A stretch of DNA of 64,000 bases from positions 963,753-1,027,752 of the forward strand of contig FREU01000002.1 of NCBI GenBank assembly GCA_900143615.1, written 5' to 3'. Below the pieces are notes generated by a model, which made no database searches, had not been told where the DNA came from, and saw only the letters and a program-made list of their open reading frames with translations. This DNA comes from Rhodobacteraceae bacterium Alg231-30. Lineage in GTDB: Bacteria > Pseudomonadota > Alphaproteobacteria > Rhodobacterales > Rhodobacteraceae. How positions within the stretch are numbered: the stretch's first letter is position 1; every line of letters starts with the position of its first letter. Positions 26,002 to 33,716 of this stretch are shown here, in pieces. A program made the position numbers and the translations under genes.

Positions 26002-27077
26002 TGTTCTACCGTGAGGCCGGCGACTTCAAAACGAACTACGCCGATGACAACCAGACGTTCCCGATCAAATTTGATCGCTACCGTTACTACTTTGTACTAT
26101 TCGTCGCATTTGCGGTGATCCCGTTTCTGATTAACGACTACTGGGTCAACGCGATCTTCTTGCCGTTCCTGATCTATTCGATCGCGGCAATCGGCCTGAA
26201 CATCCTTGTCGGCTACTGCGGGCAGGTGTCACTGGGCACTGGGGGGTTCATGGCTGTGGGGGCATACGCCTGCTACAAGCTGATGACGTCATTTCCCGAG
26301 ATCAACATCTTCATCCACGTGTTGCTGGCTGGTGGTGTGACCGCAGGGGTTGGTGTTCTCTTTGGTCTGCCTTCGCTGCGCATCAAAGGCTTCTATCTGG
26401 CGGTGGCTACACTGGCGGCGCAGTTCTTCCTCGTGTGGCTGTTTAACCGCGTGCCGTGGTTCTACAACTACTCAGCTTCTGGCCAGATCTCCGCCCCCGA
26501 GCGCACATTGTTCGGCCTCGAAGTGACTGGTCCCAACACCACAGCATGGGCACCTTACCTGTTCTGTCTTGTTATCCTGACGATTTGCGCAGTGATTGCC
26601 CGCAATCTGACGCGCGGCATGCAGGGGCGCAAATGGATGGCCATTCGCGACATGGATATCGCTGCTGAAATCATCGGGGTGAACCCGCTCAAGGCGAAAC
26701 TCTCGGCCTTTGCGGTTAGCTCGTTCTTTATCGGTGTTGCAGGCGCTCTGTTCTTCTCGGTCTATCTCGGCGCGGTGGAAGTTGGCGAAGCCTTTGGCAT
26801 CAACCAGTCGTTCTTGGTGCTCTTTATGATCATCATCGGGGGTCTGGGCTCGATCTTTGGTTCATTCGCTGGCGCGGCCTTCTTGGTTCTGATGCCGGTC
26901 TTGCTGAAAAACGTGCTGGTGGGCGGTCTTGGCTGGCCGACAGATACCGCCGCACATTTTGAATTCCTGATCGTGGGGGCGCTGATTGTGACCTTCCTGA
27001 TCGCAGAACCCCATGGCCTCGCGCAATTGTGGCGCGTGGCTAAGGAGAAACTACGGCTGTGGCCCTTCCCACACTAA
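26001..27077 (+). CDS. ABC transporter permease, LivM family (cluster 2)
   Basis: A 358-residue membrane protein with a hydrophilic N-terminus of about 28 residues and then several hydrophobic helices. LivM signatures IAAIGLNILVGYCGQVSLGTGGFMAVGAY, LPSLRIKGFYLAVATLAAQFF and GGLGSIFGSFAGAA. Forms the membrane pore with the LivH protein. Start overlaps the stop of the small membrane protein. Confidence 0.93.
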   Translation: MFYREAGDFKTNYADDNQTFPIKFDRYRYYFVLFVAFAVIPFLINDYWVNAIFLPFLIYSIAAIGLNILVGYCGQVSLGTGGFMAVGAYACYKLMTSFPEINIFIHVLLAGGVTAGVGVLFGLPSLRIKGFYLAVATLAAQFFLVWLFNRVPWFYNYSASGQISAPERTLFGLEVTGPNTTAWAPYLFCLVILTICAVIARNLTRGMQGRKWMAIRDMDIAAEIIGVNPLKAKLSAFAVSSFFIGVAGALFFSVYLGAVEVGEAFGINQSFLVLFMIIIGGLGSIFGSFAGAAFLVLMPVLLKNVLVGGLGWPTDTAAHFEFLIVGALIVTFLIAEPHGLAQLWRVAKEKLRLWPFPH

Positions 27078-27158
27078 GGCGGGGCCATAACCAAACAAAT
27101 GCCAAGCCACGGGGAGGTGGCACGGCGACGTCGGAAAAACCAAGGGAGGATAAACCCG

Positions 27159-28442
27159 ATGAAATTGAAACTCGTAACGATGGCCGTAGGTGCCGTAATG
27201 GCCGCAGCGCCAGTGATGGCAGACCTCGTGTTCCCATCACTCAGCTACCGCACCGGTCCATATGCTGCTGGCGGTATCCCGTTCGCAGACGGCTATGCTG
27301 ACTATTTCACACTGCTTAACGAGCGCGACGGCGGCATCGGTGGCGTTCCGATCAACATGATCGAATGTGAAACCGGCTATAACACCCAAAAAGGTGTGGA
27401 ATGCTATGAAGCCACCAAAGGCGAAGGCGCTCTGGTGTATCAACCGCTGTCCACAGGCATCACCTATCAGCTGATCCCCAAAGCCACTGCGGATGACATT
27501 CCTATCCACTCGATGGGCTATGGCCGTACATCTGCTGCCAACGGCAAAGTGTTCAGCCACGTGTTCAACTATCCAGGCAACTACTGGAACGGTGCATCCG
27601 GCGCGATCAACTACCTGCTGGAAACCAATGGTGACGACCTCAAGGGCAAGAAAATTGCGCTAGTCTATCACAACTCTGCTTACGGCAAAGAGCCAATCCG
27701 CACCTTGGAAGAGCTACAGAAGAAGCACGGCTATGACCTGACATTGCTGCCTGTTGACCACCCAGGTCAGGAGCAGAAATCACAGTGGCTGCAAATCCGC
27801 CGCGAAAAGCCTGACTTCGTTCTGATGTGGGGCTGGGGTGTGATGAACCAGGTTGCCATTCAGGAAGCTGCCAACATCCGCTTCCCAATGGAAAACTTCA
27901 TCGGCATCTGGTGGTCTGGTGCAGAGCATGATGTTCTGTCCGCTGGCGACAAGGCCAATGGCTACAAAGCGCTGACATTCCACAATGTGGGCCGTGAGTT
28001 CCCTGTTTTTGACGACATCCAGAAATACGTTGTTGATGCAGGCAAAGCTGCTGGTGCTGGCGATCAGATCGGCAATGTTCTCTATAACCGCGGCATGTAC
28101 GCTGCAATGCTCGCCGCCGAAGCTGCAAAAACAGCTCAGGAAATGCATGGTGTTGCCGACATCACCTCGGGCCAAATGCGCGATGGTATGGAAGCTCTGA
28201 TGATCGACGAAGCCAAAATGGTTTCTTTGGGCATGCCCAACTTTGGCCCAAGCTTCAACGTTTCCTGTGACAACCACGGTGGCCCTGGCCTTGTGGGTGT
28301 GACCCAGTGGGATGCTGCAAGCCAGACTTGGTCAATGATCTCGGACTATAAGCCAACAGATATGGACGTCATTGGTGCCTTGATCGCCGAAGACTCTGCT
28401 GCTTATGCTGCCGAGAACAACATCGCCGAGAGCTGCAACTAA
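27159..28442 (+). CDS. ABC transporter periplasmic substrate-binding protein (cluster 2)
   Basis: A 427-residue secreted protein: signal peptide MKLKLVTMAVGAVMAAAPVMA, then the mature part beginning DLVFPSLSYRTGPYAAGGIPFADGYADYF. It is larger than LivK and belongs to the long Peripla_BP_6 branch that accompanies CoA-ligase-linked clusters. AGGGAGGA precedes the ATG by 8 bases, a strong ribosome site matching the high expression expected of a binding protein. Followed by a strong stem-loop. Confidence 0.92.
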   Translation: MKLKLVTMAVGAVMAAAPVMADLVFPSLSYRTGPYAAGGIPFADGYADYFTLLNERDGGIGGVPINMIECETGYNTQKGVECYEATKGEGALVYQPLSTGITYQLIPKATADDIPIHSMGYGRTSAANGKVFSHVFNYPGNYWNGASGAINYLLETNGDDLKGKKIALVYHNSAYGKEPIRTLEELQKKHGYDLTLLPVDHPGQEQKSQWLQIRREKPDFVLMWGWGVMNQVAIQEAANIRFPMENFIGIWWSGAEHDVLSAGDKANGYKALTFHNVGREFPVFDDIQKYVVDAGKAAGAGDQIGNVLYNRGMYAAMLAAEAAKTAQEMHGVADITSGQMRDGMEALMIDEAKMVSLGMPNFGPSFNVSCDNHGGPGLVGVTQWDAASQTWSMISDYKPTDMDVIGALIAEDSAAYAAENNIAESCN

Positions 28443-28455
28443 GCTTTTGAACTCT

Positions 28456-28482
28456 GTGCTGGCCGGGCTTTCTGGCCAGCAC
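28456..28482 (+). other. Intra-operon stem-loop after the binding-protein gene
   Basis: GTGCTGGCC and GGCCAGCAC form a perfect 9-bp stem with a 9-base loop, 14 bases after the stop codon and 31 bases before the livF start. There is no T-run, so it probably stabilises the upstream mRNA or partly attenuates transcription rather than ending it. Confidence 0.7.
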
Positions 28483-28513
28483 ACCGCCAAACTCGACAAG
28501 AAAGACAACGCAT

Positions 28514-29338
28514 ATGCTTGACGCTGGCCAGACCCAAGAGACCCTTCTGGAGGTCAACAATATCGAGGTGATCTACAATCACGTGATCCTCGTGCTCAAA
28601 GGCGTAAGCCTTTCCGTGCCCAAGGGCGGCATTACTGCGCTGCTGGGTGGCAACGGCGCAGGCAAAACCACGACGCTCAAGGCGGTTTCCAACCTGCTGC
28701 ATTCCGAGCGTGGCGAAGTCACCAAAGGCAGCATCACCTATCGTGGTAGCAATACCAAGGGTCTTGATCCTGCGGCGATGGTGAAATCAGGTGTTATTCA
28801 GGTGATGGAAGGCCGTCATTGTTTTGAACACCTCACGGTGGAAGAAAACCTGTTGACTGGCGCCTATACGCGCGGAGTGTCCAGCGGTGAGATCAACCAA
28901 GATCTTGAAATGGTTTACACCTATTTCCCGCGTCTGAAAGAACGCCGCAAATCACAGGCCGGATATACGTCCGGTGGTGAGCAACAGATGGTCGCCATTG
29001 GCCGCGCTTTGATGAGCCGTCCCGAAACCATTCTGCTGGATGAGCCGTCGATGGGCCTTGCACCTCAGCTGGTCGAAGAGATCTTTACGATTGTCAAAGA
29101 TCTCAACGAAAAAGAAGGCGCAACCTTCTTGCTGGCGGAACAGAACACCAACGTCGCTCTGCGCTTTGCGCATTACGGCTACATCCTTGAATCCGGTCGT
29201 GTGGTGATGGATGGCCCTGCCGCTGATCTGCGCGAAAACCCGGATGTGAAAGAATTCTATCTGGGCATGTCCGAGGAGGGCCGTAAATCCTTCCGCGATG
29301 TGCGGTCCTATCGTCGCCGCAAACGCTGGCTCAGCTAA
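28514..29338 (+). CDS. ABC transporter ATP-binding protein, LivF family (cluster 2)
   Basis: A 274-residue ATPase: Walker A GGNGAGKTT, signature SGGEQQM (TSGGE in place of LSGGQ), Walker B ILLDEPSMGL. It ends with about 20 basic residues (RSYRRRKRWLS) beyond the usual EFYLG end, similar to the tail on the cluster-1 LivF. Partner of the LivG protein at 23878. Confidence 0.93.
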   Translation: MLDAGQTQETLLEVNNIEVIYNHVILVLKGVSLSVPKGGITALLGGNGAGKTTTLKAVSNLLHSERGEVTKGSITYRGSNTKGLDPAAMVKSGVIQVMEGRHCFEHLTVEENLLTGAYTRGVSSGEINQDLEMVYTYFPRLKERRKSQAGYTSGGEQQMVAIGRALMSRPETILLDEPSMGLAPQLVEEIFTIVKDLNEKEGATFLLAEQNTNVALRFAHYGYILESGRVVMDGPAADLRENPDVKEFYLGMSEEGRKSFRDVRSYRRRKRWLS

Positions 29339-29341
29339 ACC

Positions 29342-29359
29342 GGAGACGCGCGGCGTCTC
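29342..29359 (+). other. Stem-loop between livF and the second ligase gene
   Basis: GAGACG-cgcgg-CGTCTC, a 6-bp stem a few bases after the livF stop, in a 178-base gap. No T-run follows, so read-through into the PaaK-like gene is likely. Confidence 0.5.
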
Positions 29360-29516
29360 ATTAATCGCGCCGCCGCTCCACCCCTGAACACCCGCCGCAT
29401 TCTGTGGCTTTGCTTCGGTTCCTCGGGACCGGGATTGATCCCTGCGACCCATCGGTTGCGATACATTGGACCCCGCGCAGCACCACGCGGCCAGAGACAA
29501 GAAAAAGGAAGGCGCC

Positions 29517-30737
29517 ATGAGCCGGTATTTTGACGCACTGGAGACCCGTTCTGCGGATCAGCGTGAGACAGACCTCGCCGCGGCCTTGCCCGCCCAAATT
29601 GCCCGCGCTGCCCTGCTGTCTGGATATGCGGCGTCGCTCACAGATGTGAACGCTGCAACGATCACGAGCACCGCCGCCTTGGCCGGCTTGCCGGTGTTGC
29701 GCAAATCCGAAATTGGCGCCGCCCAAAAAGCCAACGCACCACTGGGGGGCTTTGCCCATATGGCGAACCCCAACCTCGTGCATGTCTTTCAATCCCCCGG
29801 TCCGATTTATGAGCCCGGGGGCGCAAGCCACGATTGGTTCCGCTTTGGCCGCGTGCTGCATGCGGTTGGTATCGGGGCTGACGACATCGTGCAGAACTGC
29901 TTCTCCTACCACCTCACGCCAGCTGGCATGATGTTTGAAAGCGGCGCACGCGCAGTCGGTGCCAAGGTGCTCCCCGCGGGGGTAGGTCAGACCGAAATGC
30001 AAGTGCGGGCTGCTGCTGACATCGGCACCACGGCCTATGCTGGCACACCGGATTACCTCAAGATCATCCTTGATAAGGCGGACGAAATGGGTGAGCGGCT
30101 CAAGATCACCAAGGCCACGGTCGGTGGCGGTGCGCTGTTCCCATCCTTGCGTCAGGAATACGCGGATCGCGGTATCACCTGCTTGCAAGGCTATGGCACT
30201 GCTGATCTCGGCTCGATTGCTTATGAATCTGATGCCATGGAAGGTATGATCATCGACGAAGGTGTGATTGTTGAAATCGTGACACCCGGCACAGGCATCC
30301 CCGTTGCTCCGGGTGAAGTTGGCGAAGTTGTTGTCACCTCTCTCAACCCTGATTATCCGCTTATCCGCTTTGCCACTGGCGACCTCTCCGCCATCCTCCC
30401 TGGGCAAAGCCCCTGTGGGCGGACCAACATGCGTATCAAAGGTTGGATGGGTCGTGCCGACCAAACCGCCAAGATCAAAGGTATGTTTGTCCGCCCCGAG
30501 CAGGTTGCGGCCCTCGTGGCCAAACACGATGAAATCTCCAAGGCGCGCGTGATCGCCACGCGCTCTGGTGAGATGGATGTGATGACTGTGCAAATCGAGA
30601 GTACGCATGAGGATGCAGACGCCTATGGGCGTTCGGTGACCGACGCGCTGAAACTTAAAGGCGTGGTTCAGATCGTTGCGCCCGGAAGCTTGCCGAAAGA
30701 CGGAATCGTAATTGAGGACCAGCGTAAATATGAGTGA
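29517..30737 (+). CDS. Phenylacetate-CoA ligase-like AMP-dependent ligase (PaaK family)
   Basis: A 406-residue ANL enzyme of the PaaK branch: an N-terminal helical part (ARAALLSGYAASLTDVNAATITS), ENCFSYHLTP-like NCFSYHLTPAGMMFESGARAVG, GYGTADLGSIAYE as the acyl-adenylate loop, and RIKGWMGRADQTAKIKGMFVRPEQV as the hinge/C-domain. The Gly/Ser/Thr-rich P-loop is not obvious in the usual place; SPGPIYEPGG is the likely equivalent. With the ligase at 21911 it brackets the Liv genes, so the operon encodes two CoA ligases of different families. GGAAGG precedes the start. Substrate unknown; an aromatic acid is plausible. Confidence 0.85.
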   Translation: MSRYFDALETRSADQRETDLAAALPAQIARAALLSGYAASLTDVNAATITSTAALAGLPVLRKSEIGAAQKANAPLGGFAHMANPNLVHVFQSPGPIYEPGGASHDWFRFGRVLHAVGIGADDIVQNCFSYHLTPAGMMFESGARAVGAKVLPAGVGQTEMQVRAAADIGTTAYAGTPDYLKIILDKADEMGERLKITKATVGGGALFPSLRQEYADRGITCLQGYGTADLGSIAYESDAMEGMIIDEGVIVEIVTPGTGIPVAPGEVGEVVVTSLNPDYPLIRFATGDLSAILPGQSPCGRTNMRIKGWMGRADQTAKIKGMFVRPEQVAALVAKHDEISKARVIATRSGEMDVMTVQIESTHEDADAYGRSVTDALKLKGVVQIVAPGSLPKDGIVIEDQRKYE

Positions 30738-30976
30738 TCCAAATACTCATTTAAAAGCTACATTGCGTACTCAGTAATCAATTCGGAAGTTTATCAGAAA
30801 CACCCGTGAAACTATGCCGCACACTTGCGAGCATACAATTGCTACAATTCTCTCTTATTGGCGGGATTTCGCAATATTAAATTACTAAATTTATTTATGA
30901 TAAATCTTCCCTTTATGGAGTGGGCGATTTTTAAGTTATTGATATTAGACCAAAAATACGTGCCTTATGATTCATA

Positions 30977-30992
30977 ATTGAAAAAATTCAAT
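30977..30992. promoter_or_regulatory. Perfect palindrome ATTGAA-N4-TTCAAT
   Basis: Exact 6-bp arms separated by AAAA, 38 bases upstream of the FNR-type box. It has the same spacing as an Fnr/Dnr box but differs at the inner base of each half-site. It could be a second, weaker site for an Fnr/Crp-family protein. Confidence 0.4.
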
Positions 30993-31029
30993 CAGACTGC
31001 GGTGCAAATCTAAATCGACCAACGGAAAT

Positions 31030-31043
31030 TTGATTTGCATCAA
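31030..31043. promoter_or_regulatory. FNR/FnrL-type box (TTGAT-N4-ATCAA)
   Basis: TTGATTTGCATCAA matches the Fnr consensus at all ten defined positions. Its centre lies about 100 bases before the propeller start codon, so a class II promoter with the box near -41 and a start near 31078 is possible. It predicts control by oxygen-sensing FnrL or an NO-sensing Dnr/NnrR protein. Confidence 0.75.
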
Positions 31044-31138
31044 TATTGTGTGAAATCATCGTACCTACATGTTCTCCATCGGCACAAAAATAATGCCGAA
31101 TAAAAAAGAGCGCAAAGCTCACCTGAATGGAGAAATAC

Positions 31139-32584
31139 ATGACTAAATCCAAGCGCGCTATTGTTAGTGTGGCGTCCATCTTGGCCTTCTCGGTTTCTAT
31201 GTCTACGGGCGCTCAAGCGTCCTTTATGGATACACCTGAATTCGCCGAAGCAGTTGCCGCGGCAGAGAATTCCGATTGGGCCACAGACGAAGCTGTTCGC
31301 GGGCACCTTCAACTGGTTGCTGAATTTGACTCCTCTGGTCCCGATGTATGGGATGCCGAAAAACACCCGTTAGTTTATGTGACATCTGAGTCTCATGAAA
31401 ACGCCAACCCAGATCGCGCAATCGACGGAAGCTTTGCGGGATTCCACATTGTTGATGCGAACACGCATGAAAACGTAGCAACTTTCATTGGGTCGCAATC
31501 TGAGCATCACTATCAGATTTCGCGCGGGCCGCACGGTCTTGGCGTGTCACCTGACGGCCAGTGGGCCTATGTCGGCTGGGCCGAACGGACACGCGGCGAA
31601 GTACGTCAAACCGGCTTCTTGGCTGTCGTAAACATGCGTACCCTCAAAATCGACAAGCTGTTCAAACAGCAGATGAACTATCGTGGTGCGCAGCGTTCGC
31701 AGCACTTGCACCACATTCAGGCCTGCACAACCGACGATGGTCAACAGCGTGTAATCGCCATGTGGGGTTACGGTGCTGACGGTGGGCCGCACCACATCCT
31801 GAACCCGGATGACAACAACCGCGTCGAACGCGCGATTACTTTTGAAGACGTTCAGCAAATGGGTCACCCGTTCACCACGCCTTCGGCTGATTGTAACTAT
31901 GTTTATACCTCGGTTGGGTCTCCTCAGATCCGCAACAGCACCTCTCCAATGGCCGGTGTTGCTCGCGTGAATCTGACGACAGGCGGCGTGCAGACAGTTC
32001 TGGGAACAGGTAGTCACCCGATCGGCATTACGCATACGATGGACGGCAAATATACCTATGTGGCGGACTCGAACGGCAGCCGTATCTACAAAATCGACAA
32101 CGATTCCTTCAAGATCGTCAAAAACGCTGCGGCCGGTGTTGGTGGCCCCTACGGCATCGCCCTGAACTGGGACGAAAGCATGTTGGTCATCAACGGCAAA
32201 GGCGAAGGTACGCACAATCAGGGTCGTGTAGTCGGTATCTTGCAAACGGATCAAATGATCCCCTATGCAGGTCTGCGTCAGCAACCTGTCGTGTTGGGAG
32301 GATCTGCGGCGTCAGTTGACCATATCATGTTGCACCCCGATCCAAAGCGTAACGAGATGTGGATTTCTGCCATGAAAGGTTGGGAAACCACAGTTTTGGA
32401 TTTGAACACATTTGAGTCCACAGCCTACATCCCGACGCCAAACGGCGGTGACACGCACTCTGGTGCCTTTGTACGCTACAACCCTGACTTCACCGGCGAG
32501 TTGATGTCTGACCAAGGCGGACCAAAGTCCAAAGAGATGCAGCAGATAGTGCGCGATAAAGCCGCTGCCCGGATGATGAACTGA
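31139..32584 (+). CDS. Secreted histidine-rich beta-propeller protein (YncE/YVTN-like)
   Basis: A 481-residue protein not recognised as a named enzyme. The signal peptide ends about A27 (AQA). The rest shows repeated blade motifs (GPHGLGVSPDGQWAYVGW, SHPIGITHTMDGKYTYVAD, GPYGIALNWDESMLVING), indicating a seven- or eight-bladed propeller. Histidines cluster at blade starts: H123, H124, H132; H189, H191, H192; H218, H219; H243; H293, H299; H395, H399; H440. This pattern recalls propellers that bind a metal or cofactor in the central funnel (NosZ CuZ, cd1-type, SBP56 proteins), but no cupredoxin domain or haem motif is present. The gene is followed by a cytochrome c gene and preceded by an FNR-type box, so a periplasmic redox role is likely. 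Start at 31139 is preferred over 31127 because GGAG falls just upstream. Confidence 0.8.
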   Translation: MTKSKRAIVSVASILAFSVSMSTGAQASFMDTPEFAEAVAAAENSDWATDEAVRGHLQLVAEFDSSGPDVWDAEKHPLVYVTSESHENANPDRAIDGSFAGFHIVDANTHENVATFIGSQSEHHYQISRGPHGLGVSPDGQWAYVGWAERTRGEVRQTGFLAVVNMRTLKIDKLFKQQMNYRGAQRSQHLHHIQACTTDDGQQRVIAMWGYGADGGPHHILNPDDNNRVERAITFEDVQQMGHPFTTPSADCNYVYTSVGSPQIRNSTSPMAGVARVNLTTGGVQTVLGTGSHPIGITHTMDGKYTYVADSNGSRIYKIDNDSFKIVKNAAAGVGGPYGIALNWDESMLVINGKGEGTHNQGRVVGILQTDQMIPYAGLRQQPVVLGGSAASVDHIMLHPDPKRNEMWISAMKGWETTVLDLNTFESTAYIPTPNGGDTHSGAFVRYNPDFTGELMSDQGGPKSKEMQQIVRDKAAARMMN

Positions 32585-32796
32585 TCTCGAAAAAATAATC
32601 CGCGTCCGGCAGCCTATGGGCTGTCGGTACAACTCTATCGTCTCAGGAAATCCTTATGTTCTTTCTCCAACAGATATGGGGTCTCCACGCGCTTGGACCA
32701 TGTGTTTCCCCATTCGGATGTTTGAGTGAGGAAAGCCAGTTTATGTCCTGGGACGATTTTTTCGGAAACAAACCAGACTCACAGAAAGACCAAAAA

Positions 32797-33129
32797 ATGA
32801 AGAAAACTCTTGGTGCGATTATCGCAGCATCAGCTCTGGCTTGCGCCGCTGGTACTGTCACTGCCATGGAACTTGACGAAGACATGGTTGCGGCTGGAAA
32901 GATCATCTTTGAAGAAACCGCAGGTGGCGTTGGGTGTGCGTCCTGTCACGGCATGGATGCAAAAGGTACCCCTGAATTGGGAGCGCCTTACATCCAAGGT
33001 GTGACTCTCCCTAGAATCCAACAAGTTCTCGGGAGTGCAGTTATTCAAATGCTGTTCATTGACTTGAGCCCTGAAGAAGAAGAGCAAGTTCACGCATATC
33101 TCGAGTGGATGTGGCAAAACGACATCTAG
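32797..33129 (+). CDS. Small periplasmic cytochrome c
   Basis: A 110-residue protein: signal peptide to about A23 (VTA), then a class-I-like c domain with haem motif C47-A-S-C50-H51 and M85 (or M105) as possible sixth ligand. Acidic C-terminal helix (SPEEEEQVHAYLEWMWQND). It probably carries electrons for the propeller protein encoded 212 bases upstream. The frame is open further upstream: an ATG at 32743 follows a strong GAGGAAAG and one at 32656 follows AGGA, so the precursor could have a long hydrophilic N-terminus; 32797 gives the cleanest signal peptide. Confidence 0.85.
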   Translation: MKKTLGAIIAASALACAAGTVTAMELDEDMVAAGKIIFEETAGGVGCASCHGMDAKGTPELGAPYIQGVTLPRIQQVLGSAVIQMLFIDLSPEEEEQVHAYLEWMWQNDI

Positions 33130-33162
33130 GTTGAACGCTCGAAAGGCGAAGGTATCGTCTTA

Positions 33163-33195
33163 AGGCCCGCCGTCACTTTGTCGGCGGGCCTTTTT
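33163..33195 (+). terminator. Rho-independent terminator of the propeller/cytochrome operon
   Basis: AGGCCCGCCG and CGGCGGGCCT form a 10-bp stem followed by TTTTT. Clean canonical terminator 34 bases after the cytochrome c stop. Confidence 0.93.
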
Positions 33196-33228
33196 GTGAC
33201 GTGTTTCTGGAAACTGAGCTACACAAAA

Positions 33229-33256
33229 GAAAAAAGCCGCCCCTTAGGGCGGCTTT
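33229..33256 (-). terminator. Terminator of rpmJ
   Basis: On the minus strand, AAGCCGCCC and GGGCGGCTT form a stem followed by TTTT; about 30 bases after the rpmJ stop. Confidence 0.85.
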
Positions 33257-33287
33257 CATATTTTTGTGTCATTCAAGACCGGGCGAT

Positions 33288-33413
33288 TTAGCCCTGACGC
33301 GCTTTAAAGCGTGGCTGAGTCTTGTTGATCACGTAAACACGGCCCTTGCGGCGCACAATGCGGCAGTCGCGGTGCCGGTTCTTGAGCGAACGGAGCGAGT
33401 TTTTGACTTTCAT
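33288..33413 (-). CDS. rpmJ: 50S ribosomal protein L36
   Basis: 41 residues: [20 protein letters not shown], then a basic segment ending FKARQG. It is the zinc-independent (C-minus) form: of the C-C-C-H zinc ligands only C17 remains. This form is usual in alphaproteobacteria. Stand-alone gene with its own terminator, next to tRNA-Val on the same strand. Confidence 0.97.
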   Translation of the reverse strand: MKVKNSLRSLKNRHRDCRIVRRKGRVYVINKTQPRFKARQG

Positions 33414-33495
33414 GTCATTGTCCTCTTTTCGCGGCGCGGCATGCGCCTCGGGGTTTTTGTTTGCCCTGATCAGGATCAGAGCGGTGAATTTCGTG

Positions 33496-33570
33496 GTGGG
33501 CGATACAAGGATCGAACTTGTGACCCCTTCGATGTCAACGAAGTGCTCTACCGCTGAGCTAATCGCCCAC
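33496..33570 (-). tRNA. tRNA-Val (GAC)
   Basis: 75 bases on the minus strand. The 7-bp acceptor stem GTGGGCG/CGCCCAC, D arm AGCTCAGCGGTAGAGC, anticodon stem CTTCG/CGAAG with loop TTGACAT (anticodon GAC), and T arm with GTTCGATC are all present. The 3' CCA is not encoded. Confidence 0.96.
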
Positions 33571-33716
33571 GAACCTTTGCGAATCTCGGCCCCCAATTAA
33601 AGGGGGCGCGAAAAAATCGCGCCAGTGGCGGCTTCTATATTCCGAGTCTTAAAGGGGATCAAGGGCTTTCGGGGGATATCTTTTTATTGCTATATTTTTT
33701 TTGAACGGGAGAGAAG

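Larger units (their letters stand above)
30738..31138. other. AT-rich intergenic region upstream of the beta-propeller gene
   Basis: About 400 bases with visibly higher A+T than both neighbours and no credible reading frame. It holds a perfect FNR-type box (31030-31043) and a second palindrome (30977-30992). The A+T content and isolation suggest an acquired or regulatory-dense segment. Confidence 0.75.

Noticed and set aside
30738..31138. Insertion sequence or phage remnant in the AT-rich gap
   Set aside because: No transposase or integrase fragment and no terminal inverted repeats seen.
31139..32584. Calling the propeller protein a nitrous oxide reductase or cd1 nitrite reductase
   Set aside because: No CuA/cupredoxin domain, no nos or nir genes nearby, no overall match; only the histidine pattern is comparable.
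33288..33596. Longer 102-codon frame that includes rpmJ
   Set aside because: The extra N-terminal part reads through the tRNA-Val gene; L36 starts at 33413.
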